Positions 1 through 11,345 are shown, numbered from the stretch's first letter. The stretch is DNA of 64,000 nt from Meandrina meandrites (GCA_963693305.1 OY855906.1:33061491-33125490), one strand, 5' to 3'. The notes: generated from the sequence alone by a model not told the origin. Numbers and translations: made by a program.

Positions 1-674
1 AAGTCCCTAGTTTAGTTCGACGTTAGAAGAACGTTCTTCACGCTCGCGCGTTGATGTACAATTGTTTGCGGAAAACTTGGTGAGTTGTTTTAAACGGTCT
101 CCGGCTTTCAAATGCTTTTTCCAGTTGTTTTTGTTAGTTAATTCGAACACACTCAATTTTTTATGATTACTTCTAGTATAAAATTAATGTATTATTGTGC
201 TCCTATTTTACCAATTCGTCATTCGTACGCGTGCATGCGCGCATTTCAAGAAATTTCCATCGGTCGTTTTCTCCCCAGTTTAGGGTGAAAAAAAAAATGG
301 CGGATGTCTGTGCATGCGCATTCAAGATATCCTAAACTTCCTCTTCGCGCGCCTGGGTTCAGCCCCTATGTAGGGCACGAGAAGGGATAGTTCAGGGACC
401 TTGATTGAGGTGAAAGCGATGAGGTGATAACGGAAACCCACAAGGGTTGAAACGTGTAACTCTCTATGATTCGCATTGTACAAAGCGTTTGAACATTCGT
501 TTCCACTAAGAACCATTTTGGAAAATCACGAGAAAATATCAACCAATCAAAATTGCAATATTTGGATTAAATTCATAGCGCGCGCAAGCTCGCGCTAAAT
601 GGCGTAATCTTGTTTTTGAACAAGCCTGGCTGAATAAAGTTAAATTTGGCTAAATGCTTCCGTTTCATCGTCAT
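1..674. other. Gene-free left edge
   Basis: No supported gene; short open frames here lack coding character. The segment about 445-505 is the approximate inverse of 3147-3193 (shared GGTTGAAACGTGTAAC and CAAACGCT-like blocks), so it may be one arm of an older inverted-repeat element enclosing the TTA-flanked transposon at 678-2957. Confidence 0.5.
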
Positions 675-677
675 TTA

Positions 678-2957
678 GGGACGGACCATTAGAAAAGTGA
701 TGGGGGGGGGGGGGGGGGGGGTGGGGAATTTTTGGCTTGCAAGAATTTTTTTTTTGGCCTATTGCCTGTGCAAGAATTTTTTTTTTGACTGCAGCGCTGT
801 GCACGAATTTTTTTTTTGATAAAATCTGCTTCATGCACAATTTGCTATTGAATTTATTAAAAACAGCGCTTCTTTGATTTATTAAATACATAGCTTGTAC
901 TTTAACGTCACTTTCCATTTATTTTATGACAAATTCAAAAAGTAACTGGCAGTTTACAGGTGTATAGTGAAAAATTGTGTAATTAATATACCTTTTGAGG
1001 CCCGTAGGAATGAATTTTGAGGTGAGGGGGCCCAAAAGTTAGCACTGATTGTGATGTACCTTATTGTTACTTATTTTCGCGGGACTTAATTTTCGCGATT
1101 TTCAAAAATCGCGACCCGCAAAAAAAGGTTTTTGCGAAATTTAATACTTAAGTTTCGGCGTTCGAGCTCTCTTCTTCTGAATCAATATCATCTTTCTGCA
1201 GTAGTTGGTGCAGTCGTCAAACTAGCTCTGCTTTGTTGGAAAGGAAAATGTCGAACTGTTTTCAGTTTCGTTTTGTTATTGGTGGTTTTCACTGTCACGC
1301 AATAAAAAAATAAAATCGAAACCATTCAACGACAGAAGCTATGAATTTCAGATATTATAGAAGATAAATAGATAAACAATTTGTCCAAATCTCAGGTCTG
1401 TGCGTTGCACCGTTTGCGAGTTATTTGCCGAACCTTTCCACGCAAATTTATAAAGCTCAGTATTGAGACGCCATATTTGTGTCCTTCCGAGGGGCACAAA
1501 CATGGCCGCCGTAATGTCAGAGAAACATCTGGAACTTAATTTTCCTATTAATAGCGACTACTTTTGGCTCATGATCTATTACACTTTCACATAAACAGCA
1601 CTTAGTACACTGGGAATGTTCGATCTGCAAAAATGGAAAGGAAAGGCCTTTTTTGAATCAAAACAACTTTGTCACGGCACTCAGCTTGATATCACATACG
1701 GCGGAGAACTCGAATATTCAAAATGCTCTGTTTTTAAAACGAAGGGCACAACCAAGCTGGAAATTTGCGAAAAGATATATTTTTAGTTTATCTTACACCT
1801 AGTGATATCAAAAGTTTAGCAGGCCTTTTGAATTTTGATTTCAGAATTTTATGACGTAACATGAAAACCCAGAATATGGTTCTGTTCAGTGTCATTGGAA
1901 ACTATTGCTATGGAAACTGACGAACTTTGCCATCGAAAAAAAAAAGCAAATTAGGCTAAGGGTAGATTGAATCTACCCATGGCTTATTATTACTGTAATA
2001 AAAGAACGTATTTCGCAAAATAAGCACCATCTACTGACGTGTCTGCAGTAACACCTTTTCGAACTTGATCAAAAATATTTTCCAGACTCTTTCTAGCAGT
2101 TTATAATATTCACGGCTTCCCTAGAGAGAACGAAAAAGAGAAACAGATGAATATGTCACTGGATACATTTATACGACCACATGAGACCTTTTTCAAAACC
2201 GCGAATGCAGAGACTGCGTGACAAAAGGAACAGATCTGCGGTCCTGTTTCATGTCGCATTTCCTGGCAACCTCCTGGGCATAATTTTTTTGAGGCCAAAG
2301 CTCGTCAAGCAAAATCAGTTGTGCCAATTCTGAGAGTAACTGTTTGTTTATGCAGTTCAGTATTTTGACAATTTTCTCGAAATATTAAGTCACAATAAGG
2401 TATTAAAATCAGCAGGCGAAATAGAACGCTTAACGCCGAACGCGAGACAAAATCGCCGAAACAAGCAAAACCATTACCATTATCGAGAGCTAACCATAAA
2501 CACGCTAACCTGGGCCTTTTTTTAGGCCAACCTGAGCGATATCCAAACTAACCGGAACGCTTTTTAGGCTAACCTAAGTGCAAGCACTCCGGTTGAGTTT
2601 TGCTTGCTTCGGTGATTTTGTTTCGCGTTCGGCCTTCTGCGCTCCGCAAATTGGCCCTGCCGTGTTAAGATGGGCGGGAGGCCCATTTCCGTAGGGGAGT
2701 CCGGGGGCATCCTCTCCCGGGAAAATTTTGAAAATCTGGACACGCTCTGATGCCATTTGGTGCATTTTGAAACACTTTTCGAGAAGAATTCTGGTTTAAT
2801 GTCAAAATAAGGCCCATCTTGTGCATGAATTTTTTTTCTTTGGGTTTTTCCTTGCATGAATTTTTTTTTCGGACATTTTGCCTTGCATGAATTTTTTTTG
2901 GGTTTTTTCCCCACCCCCCCCCCCCCCCCCCCCATCACTTTTCTAATGGTCCGTCCC
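678..2957. mobile_element. TTA-flanked DNA transposon with poly-G ends (PIF/Harbinger-like, non-autonomous)
   Basis: The ends are inverted copies: GGGACGGACCATTAGAAAAG, then GTGAT and a long G run on the left, mirrored by a C run and GGTCCGTCCC on the right. TTA lies directly outside both ends (675-677 and 2958-2960), as expected for a 3-bp target duplication of the TWA type used by PIF/Harbinger elements. Inside each end are about three subterminal units of the form TGCA-x-GAATTTTTTTT. They run in the same direction at both ends instead of inverted. I see no transposase frame, so it is non-autonomous. The copy at 26719-27572 shares the layout. The superfamily is inferred from the target duplication alone. 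Confidence 0.75.
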
Positions 2958-2960
2958 TTA

Positions 2961-5340
2961 GCAGTCTGGAGAGGTTTACTTCGATACACTTAATGAATTT
3001 CTTTAGTTTCTGTAAGAAATTTACGGCGTTTAGGTCGAAATTCAACTAACTTACCGCAAAACTGAAAATGTTGTTGCGTGTGTCGTTACGTAGATAAAGT
3101 ATGCGCGTACAAACTCTTCGTGTTTCCATATATGGTACTTGGCAAAACTGAATATTCAAACGCTGTGAGCGCGCGTTACACGTTTCAACCCCTTATAAGT
3201 TTCAGGTGATAATAATACAGTGGAAACCCGCATGTAGGAATCTGCACTTTCTCAACTAGCCTAAACAGGTTCTTACATAAATGGTAATTAGTACAAATTT
3301 AGGCTAAAATTAGGTTAATTTTAGGCTGAAGCGGTCCTAATTTTCAAAATTGTAGTCACGTGATTTGTTGGTGCTTCCAAGAAGCAATAACTAAAATTAT
3401 TCTTTCGGAAATTGTTACACATACAAAGTTTTTTCTTCGATTATCCTTAAACATGCAAAATAAAATAAAAAACCGAAAATTATTCGTCGTGGTTCAGGGT
3501 GTCCACAATACGCAAAATTTGGTCATGCCACGTTGTTGTTCCGCAAAGAACGGCCATGAACAGCAATGGAACTGGAACAGTCGAATATTCGACTGAACTC
3601 ACATTTAATTCAGATCTGCCGAATTTAATTGTTTTAAACGTCGCATTTTACATGCGCTTAATTTGGCAATTTGATTCGGCGCATGTAAAATTCGACGATT
3701 AAACCAGGCCTTACAAAAATTTTATTTCAGACTTTGTCGGCTCTAGCTATTGCTCGAAAGTGTAAAAAAATGCTATGAAATTAAAAACCTAGTAAGATGG
3801 TTTTAAATAAATTGAGCGTTTTTGTATGCCTTAACTTTGGCAACTTCCCTCTCGCATTGCAATCTGGAACCCTTGTTTAGCTGTTATTTTCGGGTAAAAC
3901 ACAAGATGAATTAGATACACAGGTATTGAAATAGAAAGGTAGGAAAACATACAAAAAAGTAGACCCAAGTAGGACCAGCTCACTTGTTAGTTTACATGAA
4001 AAATAAAGGAGAAAAGGGATTGCTTACAACAAACATGAGTAAAAGACTGAATCAATTTCTGCAGTGGATTTCTGACTTTTCAATTCAAGAAATTGGGCCA
4101 GAATTAATTCAACCTAAAAAAAAATCAGCAGTGTTTAAAGGATTCAACAAGATTGGAACCTGTGAAATCGACGTTACCAGTCATGGAATAGAAAAGCTTA
4201 TGTATTAAAAAGAAAATAATTTCACTTGCATTTTCATCCGCAGTCTGAATAGAGTTTGTAGCCCAGTGTTCCTGCCCAATGTAACGAAACATTTCTCAAA
4301 GATAAGACTGCGATTGAGATTACTTGTCAGCGGTATATCCAGAAAAGTGTAACGCAATGATCTAACTCAATGTTGCCGTTCTCTGACTCGAAACAGTCCG
4401 GACGATTTTGCTCTCTTGGATTTTTCTCAACATACAGAAAGCTCAGTGAAAGGTACGAACTTCTTTTTATCCTATTTTACGAGTGTTAAATTAAGAAAGC
4501 AAATTCTGGATGATTTGAAACCGATTTGATCTGATAAAGACCGCTTTTGACCTTGACAAATGGCACGTGAGCCGTGTAAACTTTGGAACGCGAGGTCAAA
4601 TAAAGGCACAAATCTGCTAAATTATTTTACTTTTTTCTTGAGAACGATAATTAAACACTCATAATAGTCTTGTAAATGTGTGATGGTGCTTGATAATGAA
4701 TGTATTTGAAGCTTTATTGTTTAGATGTTTTCATCGACTGGAGGCCGTTACGGCAAAGCTCAAATTTCACGAAAGTGCCATTTACATTTTGCGACCTCAA
4801 AAATCATCTTTTGAGTTGCCCAAGGTTTTGAAAACGGATTTTACAACAAGAAAGAATGCTCTTTCACGTGGTATAAGTTTCTTTACCTTAGCTCATGTGC
4901 CAGTCAACGATTTTAGCCGTTGAATTTTGTCAATTTTAACTTGTGAGAAATCGCTCAAACTAAATGTAAATAATTGAAAATCTTCTAAAAATTCTTTATT
5001 AATCCAAACAAAGAAAATAATCACTCAAAATGACTATCATTATCTATTCTTTCTTATTATCTATTTGTTGTTCTGGGGAAAATTGTTTTGGTTTTGAAAT
5101 GGAGGTCTTCGCGATGTGCGGTATGAGAGCCCTTGAAACACCGCTCGAGAGCGGCGAAATCCAGATGACCTCCGTACGCCCAAAATAATAATCGGATCAA
5201 AATAAAAACTATATTTCTAGTAATAGTTCACCAAGGGCTATACTGTGAATTTTTTTCCGATTTTTTGATTTTTCACTATTGCACCTCACCGGTTCATATT
5301 TACTGAAACCAAGTCTTAAAGGTTATTTTATAATGCTATT
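2961..5340. other. Intergenic, no gene seen
   Basis: Only short open frames without domain or splice support. Around 3490-3545 there is a block (GTGGTTCA, TACGCAAAATTTGG, CACGT-x-GTTGT) also found at about 20190-20250 inside another inverted-repeat element, so this is probably a decayed copy of the same repeat. Confidence 0.5.
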
Positions 5341-5949
5341 ATTACAGTCAAAGGGGATGTTCTTTTGATGGGAACTCTGCAATGTTGTGGCGCAATGTTC
5401 CAATATTGATGGGCAGTTTGCTTGACACAACTTGCAACATTCAATTCAAATTTGCTCGGGCAAGTTGCCAAGTTCCGGTTTTCGATATTCCCGAATTGAA
5501 AGTTATAATCCCACCTTTGTTTCAAAGAAGTGGGAAATAATTGCGCTATGGTCAACTATTTATCAACAGACGACAAGAAATTAGCGGCAGGTTTAGTTAA
5601 ATCGCCAAACTGGGAAGTTTGCTTGACGCAACTTGCAACTTTCAATTCAAACTTGCTTTAGCAAGTTCCGGTTTCCCAGTTTGGCGATTTGAACTAAACC
5701 TGTTGCTAATTTCTTGTCGTCTGTTGATGAATATTTGACCATAGGGCAACTATTTCCTATTTCTTTGAAAGAGAGGTGGAATTGTTACGTTCTATACAGG
5801 GAAAATGAAAACCGGAACTTTGCAACTTGCTCGAGCAAATTTGAATTGAAAGTTGCAAGTTGCGTCGAGCAAACTCCCAATCAATATTGGAACATTGCGC
5901 CACAACATTGCAGAGTTCCCATCAAAAGAACATCCGGTTTGACTGTAAT
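5341..5949. repeat. 0.6-kb foldback element
   Basis: Two arms of about 300 bp are imperfect reverse complements around a centre near 5640. The outer tips read ATTACAGTCAAA on the left and TTTGACTGTAAT on the right. Both arms hold matching blocks, for example the segment around ACAACTTGCAA and the one around CAGACGACAAGAAATT. The right arm abuts the 3' end of the LINE remnant, so the foldback probably inserted into or next to the LINE tail. Open frames in either arm are mirror images and not genes. Confidence 0.75.
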
Positions 5950-6332
5950 TTGCGGCTAACGGTGCAGAATTGCATACTAATTTATTTTTATACTTGCTCC
6001 ATTTCTTATTGTGAGCTGACAACTTATTGTTTGATTTTGATATCATTGCCTCTATTTGGTAAATCAATGTAATCTTTGAGCTTAATACTTTTATTGAAGG
6101 TAAAGATTTACTTTGTCGGGTGTTACTAAACAGAGTAACGGAGTAACGAGTAACGAGTAACGGAGTAACGAGAAACCGAGTAACGGGAAAAAAATTCCAT
6201 AGGTAAAAAAAAAATACAAACTCTAAAAAAAAAATTACATATCAAGCCTTGGAGTAATTTCATTGATAACACGACTACATGACAACCTTTTGTTGCAATG
6301 CACAACGGCCGAGAGGATTTTCGCGCTAAAAA

Positions 6333-6651
6333 TGTCAAGTGACTGCGTCTCACTCAGTCAGAGCATGGCTCGCCTCGGGGAAGGTAAGAGTTTTTTTTTC
6401 TCTTTTTATCGCTCATATTTGTGGAACAGCCGATATAGTCCGCAATAATTACAAAAGCAATGAAGAAAGATGCTGTTTGGGCTGCCTTATTAAGGGTTAT
6501 GGACTGTTTTCTTTGCCGGTTTTCCTGCCACTTTCACTGTTTGTTTTTGATTACGTCCAATTGGGCTTTCTGCCTAGTATAATTTCTCTCCATCAAAACA
6601 ACAGATGACTACGATGTCATTATTATATCGGATAACTCGGGAGATGAAGGT
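6333..6651 (+). pseudogene. Exon-like fragments carried by the outer transposon
   Basis: Two segments end at near-identical splice donors: GGGAAG/GTAAGAG near 6385 and GATGAAG/GTAAGAG near 6651. The second begins after an AG near 6603. Joined in phase 1, they read from an ATG at 6333 as MSSDCVSLSQSMARLGE, then DDYDVIIISDNSGDE. The latter resembles a SUMO-interacting motif (VIII followed by acidic residues). Other phases are also open, and further pieces at about 8129-8158 and 8207-8270 include CSICHTEY in a different phase. This could be captured host-gene sequence or a decayed transposon gene. The parent gene is not recognised. Confidence 0.35.
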
Positions 6652-7272
6652 AAGAGTATTTTATAATTGTCTTTATCGTTGCCACTGCAGGTCTCCTTTG
6701 AGGCATTTGCGGAAACATCCGTGTTCATAAAACAAACACTATGCACGGAATTCGAAGATACTATAAATAGACTGGGACTTTTATTTGGTACAACGTCCGT
6801 TAGGTTGGATTTCTGTGTTACTTATAAATTACAAATTGTTTTACCGATCAAATTGTAGCCATTATGGCCGAGTGGATAACACATATTCGACTTTAGTACT
6901 ATATTTTCATGATTAAATTATCGCGGTAAATATTCCCATCGGCGCCAACTTCAGACAGAATTAATGCACGAAAAACTAAAAATACCATTACCGATTTCCC
7001 TCGTTGAACTCGAAACCTTAAGTTCTTAATTCACATCTATTGCAGAAACTGAATTAAATAAAGAAATGTTGGTATTCCGGCCATATATTTTTTTATGCGT
7101 TGCGCGACCTTTTTCCTATATTTCGATAAGCCTAAAAATATTTAGCCTGCAAGCAGGCTCTCGGAAACTGACCTATACTCAAAGTGGTCGTGGAATCGAT
7201 TTAAATTCCATCGCATGTTAGCTGCACTGAAAAAAAAAAACGTCCTCGCTTACAATATCGTCCGTTTTAACT

Positions 7273-7427
7273 GGATGTTACTAAAACGGGGAATGGGGAA
7301 TGGGGAATGGGGAATGGGGAATGGGGAATGGGATGATTCCGGGGAATGGGAAATAAAAATGGGAATTTGAAAAAAAAAATAAAAAAAATCTATTTTTTTT
7401 TTAATTGAAAAAATAAAAATACAATAC

Positions 7428-7471
<44 letters not shown>

Positions 7472-8117
7472 GATATATGTCAAATAAAAAAGAAAACAAA
7501 TTAAAAAAATGAAATAGAAAATAAATAAATGGGAAATAGTGGTCAGCGTTTACAAACACTATTCGGAGTCGGCGTAATACGATTTTTCGACTGCACGTGG
7601 TTGCTAGAAGGTACGCACCAGGAAGAGCTCTCGAGATGGAAGGTAAGAGTTGTGAACTTGATTATTTGTTAAAATTTATATCACTCGTTTCTTTTGCAAC
7701 CTCCAGACCCGCCGCGTTTTCGTCTTCACTACCTTTGGTCAGCTGCTTTGATGCTGTCCGAGAGGTTTGCGACCTCTGAGAACGAGATTGAGAATACCTG
7801 GTAAAATTTCCCTCGTTACTTTCTAAACTTCAGGTAGTGAATTGCTCCTTGTGTTCGACAATCTCCTTCTTTTAGATTTGCTGCAGAATGTTTCACAAAA
7901 CTTTCCTACGAAAATCGCCGCTGAATTTTTTAATTTTATTTTATTTATTCTCTATTTCATTTTTTAATTTGTTTTCTTTATTTTCAATTTAAAAAAAATA
8001 GATTTTTTTAATTTTTTTTTCAAATTCCCATTTCAATTTCCCATTCCCCGGAATCATCCCATTCCCCATTCCCCATTCCCCATTCCCCATTCCCCATTCC
8101 CCGTTTTAGTAACATCC
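7273..8117. mobile_element. Inner TIR transposon nested in the outer one
   Basis: The ends begin GGATGTTACTAAAACGGGG and continue into tandem GGGGAAT units. The two arms match in inverse for roughly 200 bp, except that an (ATA)n run at about 7427-7470 has expanded in the left arm only. The perfect 9-bp target duplication GTTTTAACT is at 7264-7272 and 8118-8126. The terminal core GG(A/G)TGTTACTAAA is shared with the host element, so the two belong to one family or to close relatives. The interior (about 7560-7915) contains exon-like segments with GT and AG borders. No transposase is visible. Confidence 0.85.
7588..7794 (+). pseudogene. Exon-like fragments carried by the inner transposon
   Basis: An open segment ends at GAGATGGAAG/GTAAGAGT near 7637. 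It joins in phase 1 to a segment after CCTCCAG near 7708 that reads DPPRFRLHYLWSAALMLSER and onward to a GT near 7801. A following AG near 7876 opens FAAECFTKLSYENRR before a stop, but direct joining creates TGA, so this part looks broken. The run of open frame with proper splice borders inside a short TIR element suggests gene-fragment capture. I do not recognise the parent. Confidence 0.35.
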
Positions 8118-9611
8118 GTTTTAACTTCAGAGTCGTCGAACAAGTACAACTCCAAATCAGGTAAAAGGGACAACGAGTCTGCCATTTGTTTTGCTTTCTT
8201 AATGCAGCCAACCGGAAAATACTGTTCCATTTGCCACACGGAATACCCGGAATTTCAATCCGGAATTCTAGGTCCTTATTTCTATGTTTTATTTGAATGT
8301 TATTATTATTATTATTATTTTTTTAGTATTTTTATTTTTTTTTTACCTGTGGAATTTTTTTCCCGTTACTCGGTTTCTCGTTACTCCGTTACTCGTTACT
8401 CGTTACTCCGTTACTCTGTTTAGTAACACCCTACTTTGTCTACAAGAATATAAATATTGTTTGGCGACTAATAAAATGTGGTTAACAAATAACTCATCCT
8501 CGCATTTCAGAATGCCAAACATTATATCTTTGTCAGAGAGTTGTTTAATCTTTATGTCAAGATTTTCAAGCCATTTGATGACCTCAGCCCAGAAATTCTT
8601 TGAGTAATGGCAAGACACAAAAAAATGCTCTAGGGACTCGTCGATTTCACCGCAAAGGGAGCAGGCTTGAGATTGTGCGACGTTAATTTTGTATAAAAGG
8701 ATATTTGTCACAAGACACCTATTAAGTAATTTATACTGAAATTCACGCAGTTTTGTATCCAATGCAACGTGGAAAGGCAAGGCGTAGATTTCTTTCCATT
8801 CTAAGACATCGTTTATAAATCGTGCATTAAACTTCAGTTGAGAAGTTGGTGGGGTGATGATTCTATCCCGAAGTTCCCTATAGACAGATTTGGAAACCAC
8901 TGTTTTGATTAAGACGCTTTGTCCGTTTAAAATTACTTTTATCTCATCGTGCATGTAAAAAGGTTCATCACCTTTATATACAAACGTCTTTAATAATTCA
9001 CGCCATTCCACTGGTAAAGCATCTATTAGTGTTACAAGCCTAAAGACATCTAATGGCGAGATATTCAGTTCTCTCAGTTTGCAATGGCTTTTTAAGATAA
9101 GCTCATTGTTTTCAGAAATCAAATCCCTCATTCTAAGAATTCCTTTTTCTGCTAGTGCTTTAAAACACACAGACTTTCCTTCAATACAAATAAATTTATT
9201 GTTCCATAAAATGGCTTTTGATAAATATTTTATTTCCTGCACGCTTTCGTAATTTGTCGCCGAGCATTTTGCAAAACTTTTGAAGCATTCCTCGTAAAAC
9301 GTTGGCAACTTTATTGGCAATTTTTTCAAATCATAATTGCAGCATAGAACAAATTTGCCTCCTACGGGTCTCAGATAATGCAGGAGAATTGTTTTCCAAC
9401 TCTGTGGTTGATCACTTGCTATATTTTTATATCGAGCTAGCCTGATCTCAATAGATAAGGAATTTGTTAAAGAGATAAACAAAATCATTTTTGACTTTAT
9501 TTGGAAGGGTAGAGACAAGGTCAAGCGTCTGCCCCTTATTAGTGAGATCGAAGATGGAGGACTGAAAGCCCCACATTAGGATTCTATAATTGAGACGCAA
9601 AGAGTCCTTAC

Positions 9612-9986
9612 TTACTTCCTGGCTCGTGAGATTTGGCTTCTTCTTAATTCTGGCAGAGAGCGTTTTAGTTTTGAAAGCATTATCTTCAGACACGCGATTC
9701 CACGTCCCTTGTGCCTGTTGTCACACGTGGACGATTTAACGAGGCGTCATTTTGTCCTCACCGTGTGGTAGTGGTAATTTGAACAGATTTTTGATTGCGA
9801 GGTATGAGCAAGACGTTTTCAGAAAAACATTCGTGTGTCATTGTTTCATTCACATGCCGAACCGAATGACAGCCCAAACTATTTTTGTGGGTGAAATTCG
9901 AGCTTATTTCAACACGTGTCGAACGCTAGAAGCGACTGAAGTGTCCTACCTTGTCATATTATTATACACGGTAATAGTAGCTAATT
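9612..9986. other. No feature seen
   Basis: Unassigned sequence between the LINE remnant and the MITE cluster; nothing that I can support. Confidence 0.4.
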
Positions 9987-10473
9987 AACAATTAGATTAT
10001 GAGCTCGAGATTTCTATGAGGTGATAGTTGATGAGGCCGCAGGCCGAATCAACTATCACCTCATAGAAATGGAGAGCGAATAATCTAATTGTTTTAGTAG
10101 AATTCTGACTGAAATAAACGCAAATAATGGTTTCTAATTATTTTCCTACGCATTATCGAACTTAACGTTTTAACAAAATCGCACGCATTGAATTGTCCTT
10201 GGTAAATTTGCAGTTGTTTACGCGCGTGCACCCGTTTTTCAATAATTTCAAGCTTTTAAAGTCAAGAAACCACTAATGTCCTTCTTTTAGTCTTCTCGGG
10301 AATTTTTTTATCCATTTACATTTAAACTTCCTTCCAAAACTTCGGAAAAACGATAAAAACGTAGCATTTTGTGGACGACCTTCGGCAACTGCACACTAAT
10401 GGCTGATAGTGTTCAATAGCTCAGCCAATCACATTGCAGCATTTGCATTAGTGTACCAGTAGAATTCTACTAA
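9987..10473. repeat. Composite MITE, copy 1
   Basis: It starts with a 107-bp hairpin (9987-10093; tips AACAATTAGATTAT and its inverse). Next comes a segment bounded by TAGTAGAATTCT and AGAATTCTACTAA inverted tips. The whole block recurs with few differences at 11787-12276, so the two halves move or duplicate together. Confidence 0.75.
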
Positions 10474-10900
10474 TAGTAAATAGACGTAGAATAGCTCCAA
10501 ATTGCTTGCAAACACGCTGTGACGTTAGCAAACAACACCATGTTATGTTTCATCGACTTTATTTAGCAATTTCGCCTTTATTTATTGTTCAAAAGTTCCC
10601 CGTTTAAAAACCCATACAAATTCTTATATGAAGGCCGCCATTTTAATATATGCAAATATCATGCTTATAATCAGCCACAGAAGAGGATCTTGAGGCTCGC
10701 CACTATTCCAAGCCGAAAATCTTATTTTCATTGGTACTGATAATTTATCGAATGCCACATTTCTTTATACTAACTGGTTTACGGTTCAACAGAATAAAAG
10801 CACTATACAGCTGAAATTTACAACTATAACTTCCGCATGGCATGCAACGAACCGCTTTGTTGAACAATATTTTCACTGTTACTGCTTGGCATCTATGTTG

Positions 10901-11285
10901 GCCACATGATCACAAAGACTAGCAGCAGAGTTTACATGTCAAACAGTTTTGTATTTTGCGACAGGACTGAATCTAATTTGGTTCGAAGGGTGATTAAAAT
11001 TCACTAAAAGCGATTTGAAAATGCACAATAAAATATGCAGATTGTTTTTAAAGAGGCCGGCGGAAAGTGTCACTTGTTTTAATCAAGTTTTGCCATACAA
11101 GAATTTGCGCGTAAAGTTTCAAGTAATATGTAATACACTTACCAATTCCTGCACGGCTTCCAGTCTTAATCACCGAAAGATTCTTTGCATTGGATGAGCT
11201 AACACGACATTCAGAGTAGTGCAGTCGCTATTGTCAACTTTTAAAAGCTGACCGTGACCTGACCGATTTAGGAATTCATGCCGAT
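10901..11285. repeat. Dispersed repeat, shared with 28562-28865
   Basis: Blocks such as CACAAAGACTAGCAGCA, CATGTCAAACAGTTT, TTAAAATTCACTAAAAGCG and CTTACCAATTCCTGCACGGC occur in the same order at 28562-28865. On the minus strand the last block looks like an exon end with donor (GGAATTG/GTAAG), but the upstream frames are not conserved between the copies. I read this as a repeat and not a gene. Confidence 0.6.
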
Positions 11286-11321
11286 ATCAATCAAAAAGCC
11301 ATATGAGCCCACGACCGTTTT

Positions 11322-11345
11322 TTAAGCGATGACGTCATCGCTTAA
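11322..11345. promoter_or_regulatory. Perfect 24-bp palindrome centred on TGACGTCA
   Basis: TTAAGCGATGAC is followed directly by its reverse complement. The core TGACGTCA is a full CRE (CREB/ATF) consensus. No host promoter is adjacent, so function is unknown and it may be part of a repeat. Confidence 0.5.

Larger units (their letters stand above)
6118..8431. mobile_element. Outer TIR transposon, Mutator-like, inserted in the LINE
   Basis: About 100 bp at each end are nearly identical inverted copies starting GGGTGTTACTAAAC and continuing into repeated GTAACGA/GTAACGG units. A perfect 9-bp target duplication, TACTTTGTC, lies at 6109-6117 and 8432-8440. It duplicates LINE coding sequence exactly, which fixes both borders. 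A 9-bp duplication suggests the Mutator (MULE) superfamily; no transposase is visible. The interior carries splice-like and coding-like fragments and is interrupted by a second, related element. Near-identical arms suggest a recent insertion. Confidence 0.85.
5950..9611 (-). mobile_element. L1-type LINE remnant, split by a DNA transposon and with inverted 5' part
   Basis: The minus-strand frame from about 9430 down to 8441 encodes the C-terminal part of an ORF2-like reverse-transcriptase protein, including the zf-RVT motif CSLCGEIDESLEHFFVSC. It stops at the transposon at 6118-8431. Skipping that element and one 9-bp target copy, the frame continues without a shift from 6117 to about 5955 (SCRQ, then SKSLPSIKVL and SKSNNKLSAHNKKW). 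The piece just upstream in the protein (KEINKIIFDFIWKG, DKVKR, GGLK) lies on the plus strand at about 9436-9611 with an in-frame TAG, so the 5' part is inverted. It is a dead 5'-truncated copy. The exact LINE clade is uncertain. Confidence 0.85.

Noticed and set aside
5328..6067. Two similar proteins on opposite strands (TCSSKFEL, QYWNIAPQHC)
   Set aside because: Mirror products of the foldback at 5341-5949.
6845..6880. tRNA A-box-like TGGCCGAGTGGATAAC
   Set aside because: No B box follows at a suitable distance; it is probably chance or a relic inside the outer transposon.
7250..7483. Poly-Leu frame on the minus strand
   Set aside because: Comes from the (ATA)n run and GGGGAAT repeats of the inner transposon arm.
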